From Syngnathus acus (Eukaryota; Chordata; Actinopteri; Syngnathiformes; Syngnathidae), in NCBI RefSeq assembly GCF_901709675.1, contig NC_051095.1, positions 27,239,456 to 27,303,455 on the forward strand: a stretch of 64,000 bases of DNA, given 5' to 3'. Positions within the stretch are counted from its first letter, which is position 1, and each line of letters starts with the position of its first letter. Made by a program: the position numbers and the translations under genes. The notes below the pieces were generated by a model. It made no database searches. It saw nothing but the letters and a program-made list of their open reading frames with translations, and had not been told where the DNA came from. Below are positions 54,925-64,000 of this stretch, one piece after another.

Positions 54925-56640
54925 TTGGCCTGTGGGACTCTGGAGGCAGCCGACAGGTGTCGGATGGCCAAGCGGAACTCGGCTTCGGCGGTTGCTGAGG
55001 CAAAAACCCGGGCGTGGGAGGAGTTTGGCGAGGCCATGGAGAATGACCTCCGGATGGCTTCGAGGAAATTCTGGTCCACCATCCGGTGTCTCAGGAGGGG
55101 GAAGCAGTTCACGGTCAACACTGTTTACAGTGGAGATGGCGTGCTGCTGACCTCAACCCGGGATGTCGTGAGTCAGTGGGGAGAATACTTCGAAGACCTC
55201 CTCAATTCTACCGACATGCCTTCAATTGTGGAAACAGGGACTGGAGACTCTGAGGTTGACTCTCCAATCTCTGGTGTCGAAGTCGCTGAGGTAGTTAAAA
55301 AACTCCTCGGAGGCAAGGTGGATGAGATCCGCCCGGAGTTCTTAAAGGCTCTGGATGTTGTGGGGCTGTCCTGGCTGACACGCCTCTTCAGCATTGCGTG
55401 GACATCGGGGACAGTGCCTCTGGATTGGCAGACTGGGGTGGTGGTTCCCCTCTTTAAGAAGGGGGACCGGAGGGTGTGTTCCAACTACAGAGGAATCACA
55501 CTCCTCAGCCTTTCTGGTAAGGTCTATTCAGGGGTGCTGGAGAGGAGGGTCCGTCGGCAGGTCGAATCTCAGATTCAGGAGGAGCAGTGTGGTTTTCGTC
55601 CTGGCCGTGGAACAGTGGACCAGCTCTATACCCTCGGCAGAATCCTCGAAGGTGCATGGGAGTTCGCTCAACCAGTCCACATGTGTTTTGTGGACTTGGA
55701 GAAGGCACTCGACCGTGTCCCTAGGGAAGTTCTGTGGAGGGTGCTTCGGGAGTACGGGGTGCCGAACCAACTGATAAGGGCGGTTCGGTCCCTGTTCATA
55801 ACTTTTATGGACAAAATTTCTAGGCGCAGTCGAGGTGTTGCGGGTGTCCGGTTTGGGGACCTCAGCATCGCATCTCTGCTTTTTGCAGACGACGTGGTGC
55901 TGTTGGCTCCTTCAAGCTATGATCTGCAGCTCTCACTGGAGCGGTTCGCAGCCGAGTGTGAAGTGGTCGGGATGAGGATCAGCACCTCTAAATCTGAGTC
56001 CATGGTACTCAGTCAGAAAAGGGTGGAATGCCCTCGCCGGATCCGGGATGAGATCCTACCCCAAGTGGAGGAGTTCAAGTATCTTGGGGTCTTGTTCACG
56101 AGCGAGGCCAGGATGGAGCGTGAGATCGACAGGCGGATCGGTGCAGCGTCGGCTGTAATGCAGACTGTACAGGTCTGTCGTGGTGAAGAGAGAGCTGAGC
56201 CAAAAGGCAAAGCTCTCAATTTACCGGTCGATCTACCCTCCTACCCTCACCTATGATCATGAGGTATGGGTCGTGACCGAAAGAACAAGATACCGGATAC
56301 AAGTGGCCGAAATGAGTTCCCTTCGCAGGGTGTCCAGGCTCTCCCTTAGAGATAGGGTGAGAAGCTCGGTCATCCGGGAGAGACTCGGAGTAGAGCCGCT
56401 GCTCCTCCACGTTGAGAGGAGCCAGATGAGGTGGCTCGGGCATCTCACCAGGATGCCTCCTCGACGCCTCCTTGGGGAGGTGTTCCGGGCATATCCCACC
56501 GACAGGAGAGACCGTGGATGACCCAGGACGCGCTGGAGAGACTATGTCCCTCAGCTGGCCTGGAAATGCCTTGGGATCTCCGGGATGAGCTGGACGAAGT
56601 GGCTGGGGAGAGGGAAGTCTGGGAGTCCCTTGTCAAGTGA
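54925..56640 (+). pseudogene. Defective Rex3 reverse transcriptase
   Basis: The frame 54925-56256 reads the RT with [10 protein letters not shown] intact. It lacks the [12 protein letters not shown] block (RAVRSLFITFMDKIS joins both sides) and shifts frame near 56170 into 56180-56521. No endonuclease. Confidence 0.9.
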
Positions 56641-57606
56641 CATGGTGGCTAGGATGGTACGGATGGTGCGTAAATGTTTATTGGATTGGCCTAGACGAAT
56701 TGGCTCAAATTCACTTCCAAACCAGAAAATGGTGCCAAATCTTGACGTGACAGAGATCTATTGGGGGCATAGTCGGGGTTATTTAGAAGTTAGTTCCTCA
56801 AAATTAAGTTTTGTTAAACTGGTAAAGGGAGGGTATCTGGTTGAACCAAGGCCACCCTATCTTCTTAAACAAAATTTGGATCTTTGGAACAAGAAGAACT
56901 GATCCCTCAACTTTTTCTACCAAATAGCATGTTATACCTTCTGTCTTTTACCCTCTTTTTACTATTTTTGAGAGTTACAATCGAGAAAACTTCGAGACTG
57001 AATAATTTTGCTTATTGAGATTGGTGTGTGGAATTTTTGTTGACTGTTTGAACAATTGAGACTTGTAATTCTTTTTGGTACTTATTCATTAAATTCTTAT
57101 TTATAATAATTTAACTTCGAGTAATTATTATTTAGATTTTTAGAGTTCTAAATCTCTTTTGTTCCTCTATCATAGTCATACTGTAAACCGTTCAGTTCTT
57201 TTTAAAGTGAAGACAGCTTTTACCTTAACATCAGGGATTTGTCAGACCTGGTTTGAAGTAGTTAACTTAAGACTCAGCTAGTACGGGAGCGCGCTAGTGT
57301 TAATTAACGAATCACCGCGGTCTTAACAAAGACAGTTTAATTTATCCAAGATTTTACAAGTGCAATTAATCCACAGGAAGATAGCCGCCAGGAGAAAGGG
57401 CGCGGTCGTTCTGACGCAGTGTCTCAACAGTTACTCTACACGAGCCTCAAATGACTTTAGAGGAATTGGCGTCCGAAAAGATTAAATTGATTCCTTCAGA
57501 ACCCTTCGGCTTATTTCACTCTCGTCTCCCCATGAGAGCAGCGTTAGAGTTTTAACCCTTTAAACGGAGAGCTGGTCGCTTACATTTGATAAGTGTGGAT
57601 TTGACA
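56631..57606 (+). mobile_element. Solo LTR inserted in Rex3, 4-bp TSD
   Basis: 976 bp from TGTCAAGTGACATGG to GTGGATTTGACA, with CCCT at 56627-56630 and 57607-57610; Rex3 sequence is continuous across it (GGGAGTCCCT|CCTAAAGCTG). It shares TTCTTTTTAAAGTGAAGACA and the terminus with the LTR at 48844-50673 and the fragment at 20190-20293. It is shorter and lacks the tandem repeats. Confidence 0.9.
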
Positions 57607-58115
57607 CCCTCCTAAAGCTGCTGCCCCCGCGATCCGACCCCGGAAGAAGATGGATGGATGGATGGATGGATGGATGGATGGATGGATGGATGGAAGGATG
57701 GAGGGATGGATATAGATGGATGGAATACACTATACATTGTTAATGTGGTAAAAGACCATCTTAGCTGCAAATGTCTGTTTTTTAACGCAATATCTACATA
57801 GGTGTATAAAGGCCCATTTCCAGCAACCATCCCTCCAGTGTTCTAATGCAGTGTTTTCCAACCTTTTTTCATTTACGGCACATTTACTGTTTTAGATTAG
57901 CTCTACAAATATTGCGACAATAGAACAAAGTCACTTTTAAAGACGCTCTGCTGTTCTGACTGTGGCTATCACAGTCGAAGTGTCTCGACTTGACTATATC
58001 CAAGTTCTTCTGTTGAACTGCATACTCTGATTTCCATTGGACCACAAACGCACCACAGCTGTAATAGTGTCACTGTTAGCAAAAGCACACAGCAGAACAC
58101 ACATAAACTGAATAT

Positions 58116-60254
58116 TCCAGATTCAAGAGATTCAAGAGATTCAAGAGTTTTTTATTCGCCATGTTTGAGCGTGCCAAACAAGTAATTTGACTTCGGTAAA
58201 TCACAGCCTCTGTTCAACATTTAGGTGACTAACAACACTCAGGACATGTGAAAAATGGCAAATATTCTCAAACATCCCCTGATCTTAAACTCCCAAGAGG
58301 GCAAGGAAGAACTCAAAACTCCAGCTAGGGGAACTGAGAAACCTTGAGAAGAGACCACAGATGGGAAGGTCCCTTATCCAGGATGACCAGGCTGCAATGG
58401 ATGCAGAGAGGACACAAAGTACAAACAGTGTAGACAAATTCAAAAAAGGTGTGGAGAGCAGGATGTTATTGCACAGTAATGACTCTGAGACTCTAAGAGA
58501 GGTGTGAGTTCATCAGAGCAACAGCCTGGGGGAAGAAGCTGTCTCTGTGTCTGCTGGTTTTGGCGTACCGAGCTCTATAACGCCGTCCGGAGGGGAGTAG
58601 TTCAAACAGACTGCAACCTGGGTGAGAAGGGTCTGTAGAGATGTTCCTTGCACGTTTCCTGGTCCTGGAGAGCAACTTGGATAGATGGGAGGTTGATTCC
58701 AATTATCTTTTCTGCAGTCCTGATTGTCCGTTGCAGTCTGTGCATGTCTTGTTTGGAGGCCGATCCAAACCAGACAGTGATGGAGGTGCAGAGGACAGAC
58801 TGGATGATGGCAGTGTAGAAGGTCTTCAGAAGCTCTCGCGGCAGGTTGAACTTCTTGAGCTGTCTCAGGAAGTACAGCCTCTGCCGGGCCTTCTTCCGGA
58901 CAGAGTCTATGTGGCCGGTCCATTTCAGGTCCCGAGAGATTGTGGTTCCCAGGAACTTGACGGTGTCCGTGGAGAGAATAGTATTACTGCGGATAGTGAG
59001 GGGTAAAGGTGGTGAAGGGTCTCGCCTGAAGTCCACTGTCATCTCCACGGTCTTGAGCGGGTTCAGCTCCAGGTGGTTTTGGCTGCACCAGTGGACCAGC
59101 CGCTCCACCTCCTGTCTGTACGCAGTCTCATCACCGTCCTGGATCAGTCCGATGAGAGTGGTGTCGTCAGCATACTTCAGGAGCTTCACAGGAGAGTCAC
59201 CTGAGGAGAAATCGTTGGTGTAGAGAGAGAAGAGCAGTGGGGAGAGAACGCACCCCTGAGGGGCTCCAGTATTGGTGGTCTGGGTGTCAGATGTGATGCC
59301 CCCCAGCCTCACACGCTGTCTCCTGTTGGTCAGGAAGCTGGTGATCCACTGACAGGTGGAGGCAGGCACCGCAAGCTGGATGAGCTTCTGTTGGAGGATG
59401 TCAGGAGCGATGGTGTTGAACGCCGAGCTGAAGTCCACAAACAGGATCCTGGCGTACGTTCCTGGGGAGTCCAGGTGGTGCAGGATGTAGTGCAGTCCCA
59501 TGTTGACCGCATCATCCACCGACCTGTTTGCCCGGTAGGCAAACTGGAAGGGGTCAAGCAGGGGGCCCGTGACATCCTTCAGGTGGTTCAGCACTAACCT
59601 CTCGAAAGATTTCATGACCACAGATGTCAGTGCGACAGGTCTATTCATTCAAACCTGTGATGGCGGGCTTCTTGGCCACTGGAACGATGGTGGAGCTCTT
59701 GAAGCACGTGGGCACCTCACACAGCTCCAGAGAACGGTTGAAGATCCGTGCAAAGGTGGGCGCCAGCTGCTCAGCGCAGACTTTCAAGCAGGAAGGTGAC
59801 ACACCGTCTGGGCCTGGTCTTTTGTCTCCGGATCATCTGGCGCACTTCCTCCTCGCGGATCTGGAGTGCGTATGTAGATTGTGCTGCAGGAAGTCCCGTT
59901 GTGTGGGAGGACCAATCAAACCTGCAGTAGAACCTGTTTAGCTGGTTAGCAAGCCTTGGGCTCTCCACAGGACGGGGGGGTTCGTTTCTTGAAGCCCGTG
60001 ATGCTCTGCAGACCTTTCCACACTGTTGAGGGATCAGGATTGGCAGAGAGGTGTCTCTTCATGTTCTCCCCGTAACACCTCCTGGCTTTCCTGACCTCTC
60101 GGTTCAGTGTGTTTCTGGTCTGCTTGAACAGGTCGCGGTCGCCGCTCCTGTAGGCCTCCTCCTTGACTTTGCGCAGCCTCCTGAGGTTCGGTGTAAACCA
60201 AGGTTTGTTGTTGTACGTGCAGAAGGTCTTAGTCTGCACACACAGATCCTCACA
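58116..60254 (-). mobile_element. L2/CR1-type LINE inserted in the MITE
   Basis: Flanked by AATAT at 58111-58115 and 60255-60259. The 3' end (left) has the ATTCAAGAG repeat and TTTTTTATTCGCCATG. The 5' end is truncated in the linker between endonuclease and RT. Confidence 0.85.
58493..60254 (-). pseudogene. L2-type reverse transcriptase with frameshifts
   Basis: Segments: a linker (LNREVRKARRCYGENMKRHL near 60060-60110), RT core 59648-58602 (LFVDFSSAFNTI, GAPQGCVLSPLLFSLYTND, KYADDTTLIG), and C-terminus 58702-58493 (SHPGCSLFELLPSGRRYR). Frame breaks lie near 59648 (a 2-bp loss in the LNDYRPVALTS motif) and near 58670. The catalytic motif reads YADD. Confidence 0.88.
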
Positions 60255-60471
60255 AATATGTGCCGATGCAATGCATTCAGACCGACACAACATGAAATGC
60301 ACGATTAGCAAGTGGCTGACCAGGCCTTGCGCTAACTGACCAGTGGTTTGGCGATCCTGTTTACAATGCGCTCCGTAATTAATATTGGACAATTTCCCAC
60401 GGCACAGCTGAACATCTCTCACGGCACACCAGTGTGCCGCGGCATAGTGGTTGGGAAGCACTGTTCTAATG

Positions 60472-60705
60472 GTCCGTTGTGTTTGCTAATTGTGTTAGAA
60501 GGCTAATGGATGATTAGAAAACCCTTGAAAACCCTTGTGCAATTATGTTAGTTTTCATGGAAAACACGAAATTGTCTGGGAGACCCTAAAATGTTGAATG
60601 ATACTGTCCATCTGTAAAGGTTGGGAGACATACATATATAACATACCTACAGAAAACACTTTCAAAGCCACATGCTAGTCCTTACAGGAAGTCGCTCTAC
60701 GCAAG
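60472..60705. other. Spacer without recognised features
   Basis: AT-rich DNA, no ORF or repeat identified. Confidence 0.5.
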
Positions 60706-60707
60706 TA

Positions 60708-61480
60708 CCGTTTTTTTCCATGTATAATGCGCAAAATTTAACTAATTTATTGTCCTAAAATCTGGGGTGCGCATTATACATGGGTACAATTTTTTTTTTT
60801 TGAAGAAAATCATGGTACAACAATTTTTGAAAAAAATCTTGTCACGGATGAAGTGTGGAAAGGAGCGGGGCGACCAAGTGCAGCTTGGACCAGGGCTTAT
60901 TGGAGGAACTCAAAACACAGACTTGGTAAACTAATTGTGATAAATAACTGGAACATCACTCAAATATTGGTGATCCCGTTGAGAGTCTCACATATTTTTT
61001 CGCTATCGAGTTTGCGACTGCATGCGCAGTGATACTGACCGGCAGAATAACATCCGGTTGTTCCCAAAGATGATCTTTTTTCTAAAATAATTTTACGTTT
61101 ACGGACTTAAGTAACCCGGCCGGGTCATACCAAAGACTATAAAAATGGGACCCATTGCCTCCCTGTTTGGCACTCAGCATTAAGGGTTGGAATTGGGGGG
61201 TTAGATCACCAAATGATTCCCGAGCGCGGCGCCGCTGCTGCTCACTGCTCCCCTCTCCCCCAAGGGATGGATCAAAATCACACGGGGATGGGTCAAATGC
61301 AGAGGACAAATTTCACCACACCCAGATGCGTGTGTGACGATCATTGGGACTTTAAAAAAAAAAAAAAAAGTCAAAATTTGGGTGCGTATTATACATGGGT
61401 ACAGGCTTTTTTCCAGCATCGACATGCCATTTTTAGGGTGCGTATTATACATGGGGGCGCATTATACATGGAAAAAACGG
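60708..61480. mobile_element. Tc1/mariner-type MITE containing a SINE
   Basis: TIRs CCGTTTTTTTCCATGTATAA and TTATACATGGAAAAAACGG flanked by TA at 60706-60707 and 61481-61482; GTGCGCATTATACATGGG is repeated near both ends. Confidence 0.9.
61119..61375 (+). mobile_element. SINE with poly-A tail
   Basis: GGGTTGGAATTGGGGGGTTA, CACTGCTCCCCTCTCCCC, GGTCAAATGCAGAGGACAAA and TGTGTGACGATCATTGG followed by 16 A residues: a very common teleost SINE. The 5' boundary is approximate. Confidence 0.7.
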
Positions 61481-61482
61481 TA

Positions 61483-62059
61483 CCCCAAACATGCACGTGC
61501 CCCAACGTGCGAGTATCCCAACATGGCCAGGGTTGTGAGAGCCCTTTACAGCTGCTCGCAGTTGTAGTTGTTAGTATTCTCCATAAAGACTTGCATTTTT
61601 GAGCAACTAAATGTGAACCAAAACATACCAAATTTAGCACAAGCCCAGTGAGATTTTAAGGTCACCTTAAACCAGTTAAATTAAAAAAAAAAAAGTGTCC
61701 GTAGCGTCCCATAGAGTGGAGCACTGTCCCGCTACGTTCGACCTATGGCTAAAAAACGGAGGCCTGTGGGGCACCCTCAGAAGTACAAAATGGACTTTGG
61801 TAATGACTGTAAACCGTAACATGTGCTACAGGAAGTGAGTTATGAGTATTTGAAAGTACAATTTTGGCTTATTTTTGCACATTTACAGTCAATCAATTTA
61901 CAATCATAATTTTACTCCTTCCTCCTAGATTCTAGGACCTAGAAGGTGGTTTTGCGAATGCGCTTTTTCGCGGGTTTATAAGTGATGGGAGAACGTTTAA
62001 ATACACGCTGATATCGCGGGGCGTGCCTCTGAACAATGTGCGTCTGAACACTGCGGACA
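61483..62059. other. Region without recognised genes
   Basis: No coding signal or terminal repeats seen in this stretch. Confidence 0.45.
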
Positions 62060-62500
62060 AGCGTGGAAAGCTGGCTGCCGCGCTTGCAACACGGATTGTT
62101 TATTTAGGGAATGCGAAAAGGGGAAAAGGGAGGCTTAAACACCAGCAAAGCAGGCGCACGAGGTGACTGATGAACCGGTCGTGGTGGCATCTCGTTATAC
62201 AGCGGATCAGGCAAACGGGAATCAAGTGGTAGGCATGCATGTGTCAAGGCAGACAACCAGCCAGGCGTACCGTTACACAGCGGATCAGGCAAGCGGGAAT
62301 CAGGTGGCATGTGTGCATGTGTCAAAGCAGACGATACGGCAAGGACTGACCCGCGAATAGCGTCTATACATACACACCCTAATCAGCGGGTAACACGGGA
62401 CAGTTGGTGGCGATCAGCCGTATTGGTGACGTGCGCCCCGGAGGTCTAACACGGAGGGCGCATCAGCCAGGCAGCAGGGGCGAAAATGGAGACATGACAG
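62060..62500. repeat. Diverged copy of the TGTCATG...TGACA repeat
   Basis: TTGTTTATTTAGGGAATGCG, CAGCAAAGCAGGCGCACGAG and CAGGCAAACGGGAATCAAGT parallel 21995-22275, and it ends near CATGACAG (62500). A 75-bp direct repeat (ACAGCGGATCAGGCAAACGG, then ACAGCGGATCAGGCAAGCGG) is internal. Confidence 0.55.
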
Positions 62501-62509
62501 CTGCGCACA

Positions 62510-63070
62510 AAGGAAAAATTCACCGCCGTGTAGAAAGAGTCGAGACAACGACTATGAGCACTCATAGCAGGGCGTGCCTTTCAGCAATGTGCAAAGTTTT
62601 GGAGGGGATACTGAACTTCCCGAAGGACATGACATAATAACTGAATGACATTAAAAGCAAGCTGGCTAATGTTAACCCCGGAATTACAGAAGCGGAAAGT
62701 CATGTTGGCGTTTTGGAATAAGGGGCCCAGATCGTGTAATCAACACTTATTAAGATGCTAAAAATAATTGCCCAGAACAAAAAAATAAACTGCTTGTCCA
62801 AGAAGGACGGTCCAGAAGAGAAAACCTCAGAATTTCTAACATCCCTGAAGGTGACGAAGAGAAAATGCTTGGTGATACTCTGGGGATACCCCAGACATCA
62901 GCGCTGGCCATTGAGAGTGCACTGCACACTCATCCCGTCAGCTCCAGCTTCTGCGATCCATAGTCATCAAATTTCTTTGATACAAGATCAAGGACGAGAC
63001 GTTACGCAGGACTTGCGAAAAGGAAAATGTGTGTTGGAACAGAAGGCCCATCTATACCTCCTTCGCCTCA
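62510..63070 (+). pseudogene. L1-like LINE ORF1 relic
   Basis: Across frames it reads DIKSKLANV, SRRENLRISNIPEGDEEKML, RSIVIKFL, a stop, YKIKDETLRRTCEKEN: the coiled-coil end and RRM-type domain of fish L1/Tx1 ORF1p (compare the recalled RRDNLRIYGIPEG and IVVKFLRYK signatures). Several frameshifts and stops. No ORF2 follows. Confidence 0.55.
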
Positions 63071-63129
63071 CAATGTTTAGTTTCGTAAAATTATACCTCA
63101 CAGTGACGAGTCCTCAGCCTTTAAAATAG

Positions 63130-63364
63130 GTCGACTAAGAGGTTTATGATGGAAGCCACAGGCGATGCTAATTAGACAACACATTGTCTGAACATGTCCC
63201 TATAGTTAAAAACAGTATTTCTAAGCTTAACATTGTTTTTGTCCAGGACTGTTGCATGACTGTGATTTTGTTTTATATAATTCTGTAGAACCACAATTTA
63301 AACGTGATGTTTGCCTATAATTGGTTAATTTTCTTCCATTGTTAAATATATTGCTATCATCATT
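63130..63364. other. Spacer without recognised features
   Basis: AT-rich DNA between the LINE relic and the minisatellite block. Confidence 0.4.
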
Positions 63365-64000
63365 TGTGGTGAATTTCAAAATTGAAAATTTTAAATTTTT
63401 GGTAAGTGGGAAGTTGAGGAATAGGTAGGAAAATGATGAACAGTTGAATGTTGGAACAGGTTGAATCGGTTGAAAAATGTAGAAATTAGAGTGAATTTCA
63501 AAATTGAAAATTTGGAATTCTTGGTAAGTGGAAAGTTGTGGAATAGGTAGGAAAAAGATGAACAGTTGAAAGTTGAAACGGGTTGAATCGTTTAAAAAAC
63601 GTAGAAGTTAGAGCAAATGGTGAATGCCTCATAGTGAATGAATGGGAATTAAAAAAAATAATTGCGCCAAACATTTTTGTAATTTGGAATGAAACGAAAT
63701 ATATGGGTTCAGACAAAATGTACGGGTTCAGGAGGTTCACTTTTGGGGTTCAATTGTTGAAACGGGTTGAATCGGTCAAAAAATGGTAAAAGTTAGAGCA
63801 AATTTAGCCATTGAGGGCACTTCTTGTTGAAATAAGGTCACTTCCAGTTCATTTGGGGAACTTCTGGTTTAATTTAGGGCACTTCCGGTTTATTTGGGGT
63901 CACTTCCGGTATTAAGAGGTCACTTCCAGTTTCATTTAGGTCACTTCCGGTTTGATTTGGGGGACTTCTGGTTTGATTTGGGGCACTCCCGGTTTGATTT
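63365..64000 (+). repeat. Helitron-like minisatellite family copy, runs off the window
   Basis: Units with AAATTTTTGGTAAGTGGGAA, GAATAGGTAGGAAAA and GTTGAATCGGTTGAAAAATG at 63371-63600 are followed by GGGTTCAGGAGGTTCACTTT and the GGGCACTTCCGGTTT array (63815-64000), in the same order as at 16310-16745 and here continuing past the window end. Confidence 0.7.

Larger units (their letters stand above)
54772..57721 (+). mobile_element. 5'-truncated Rex3 with internal deletions, split by a solo LTR
   Basis: Flanked by GGAATACACTA at 54761-54771 and 57722-57732. The 5' leader (to 54899) is joined directly to mid-ORF sequence (AAGAAGGAGTCCTATT), deleting most of the endonuclease. The 3' end (CCCCGCGATCCGACCCCGG, then GATG repeats) resumes at 57611 after the LTR 56631-57606. 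Confidence 0.92.
57849..60463 (-). mobile_element. hAT MITE split by a LINE, perfect 8-bp TSD
   Basis: TIRs CAGTGTTTTCCAACC and GGTTGGGAAGCACTG; the duplication TTCTAATG at 57841-57848 and 60464-60471. It is the same MITE family as 44642-45379, reversed. Removing the LINE 58116-60254 restores the MITE. Confidence 0.95.

Noticed and set aside
59946-60461. 171-residue minus-strand ORF as a single gene
   Set aside because: It is a chance fusion of hAT MITE sequence with the 5'-truncated LINE across the AATAT junction near 60255.

Overview
The window is vertebrate DNA, most likely from a teleost fish. The only host gene I can support is the voltage-gated proton channel gene hvcn1. Its last four coding exons lie on the + strand at 11998-12102, 24110-24341, 34530-34642 and 41712-41768. 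They join in frame with consensus GT/AG splice sites and encode segments S1-S4 plus the C-terminal coiled coil, 168 residues in all. The exon(s) for the N-terminal cytoplasmic domain were not found and probably lie upstream of position 1. The teleost assignment rests on the transposon content: Rex3-type RTE retroposons ending in (GATG)n, L2/CR1-group LINEs, many hAT, pogo/Tigger and Tc1 elements, and teleost-type SINEs.

Almost everything else is layered transposable elements. From left to right: a pogo-like relic at 1-494; a hAT element at 1628-4600 holding two LINE fragments; a near-full-length two-ORF LINE at 5872-10969 (minus), itself inserted in a Rex3 relic and carrying a GC-rich 39-bp minisatellite in its probable 5' UTR. 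Intron A (12103-24109) holds a SINE, two pogo-like elements, a hAT dimer with telomere-like repeats between its halves, a Rex3 relic, a hAT with a truncated transposase, a foldback element, and an LTR-like element split by a LINE. Intron B (24342-34529) holds Tigger/pogo, hAT and Tc1 relics, and then three Helitron-like minisatellite elements arranged as two tandem copies facing one inverted copy. The last of these ends 30 bp before the exon at 34530. Intron C (34643-41711) holds a LINE split by an apparently intact Rex3 (36278-39654).

Downstream of hvcn1 is a nested stack. A pogo-like element of under 1 kb (44384-54563 as it now stands) was invaded by a composite hAT (44562-48672), a solo LTR (48844-50673) and a full-length Rex3 (51067-54418). 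Next come a 5'-truncated Rex3 split by a second solo LTR (54772-57721), a hAT split by an L2-like LINE (57849-60463), a Tc1/mariner-type MITE holding a SINE (60708-61480), an L1-like ORF1 relic, and another minisatellite block that runs to the window end.

Most insertion boundaries were fixed by target-site duplications read directly: 8 bp for hAT, TA for pogo/Tc1, 4 bp for the LTRs, 11-12 bp for Rex3. These give a relative order of insertions. I saw no tRNA or rRNA genes, no CRISPR and no prokaryotic features. Apart from hvcn1, the only open reading frames that look potentially functional are the Rex3 ORF at 36436-39615 and the two LINE ORFs at 6134-10104. I found no convincing new biological system. 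The most notable structures are the Helitron-like inverted array beside an hvcn1 splice site, the composite hAT elements, and the two-strand-open minisatellite in the LINE 5' region.
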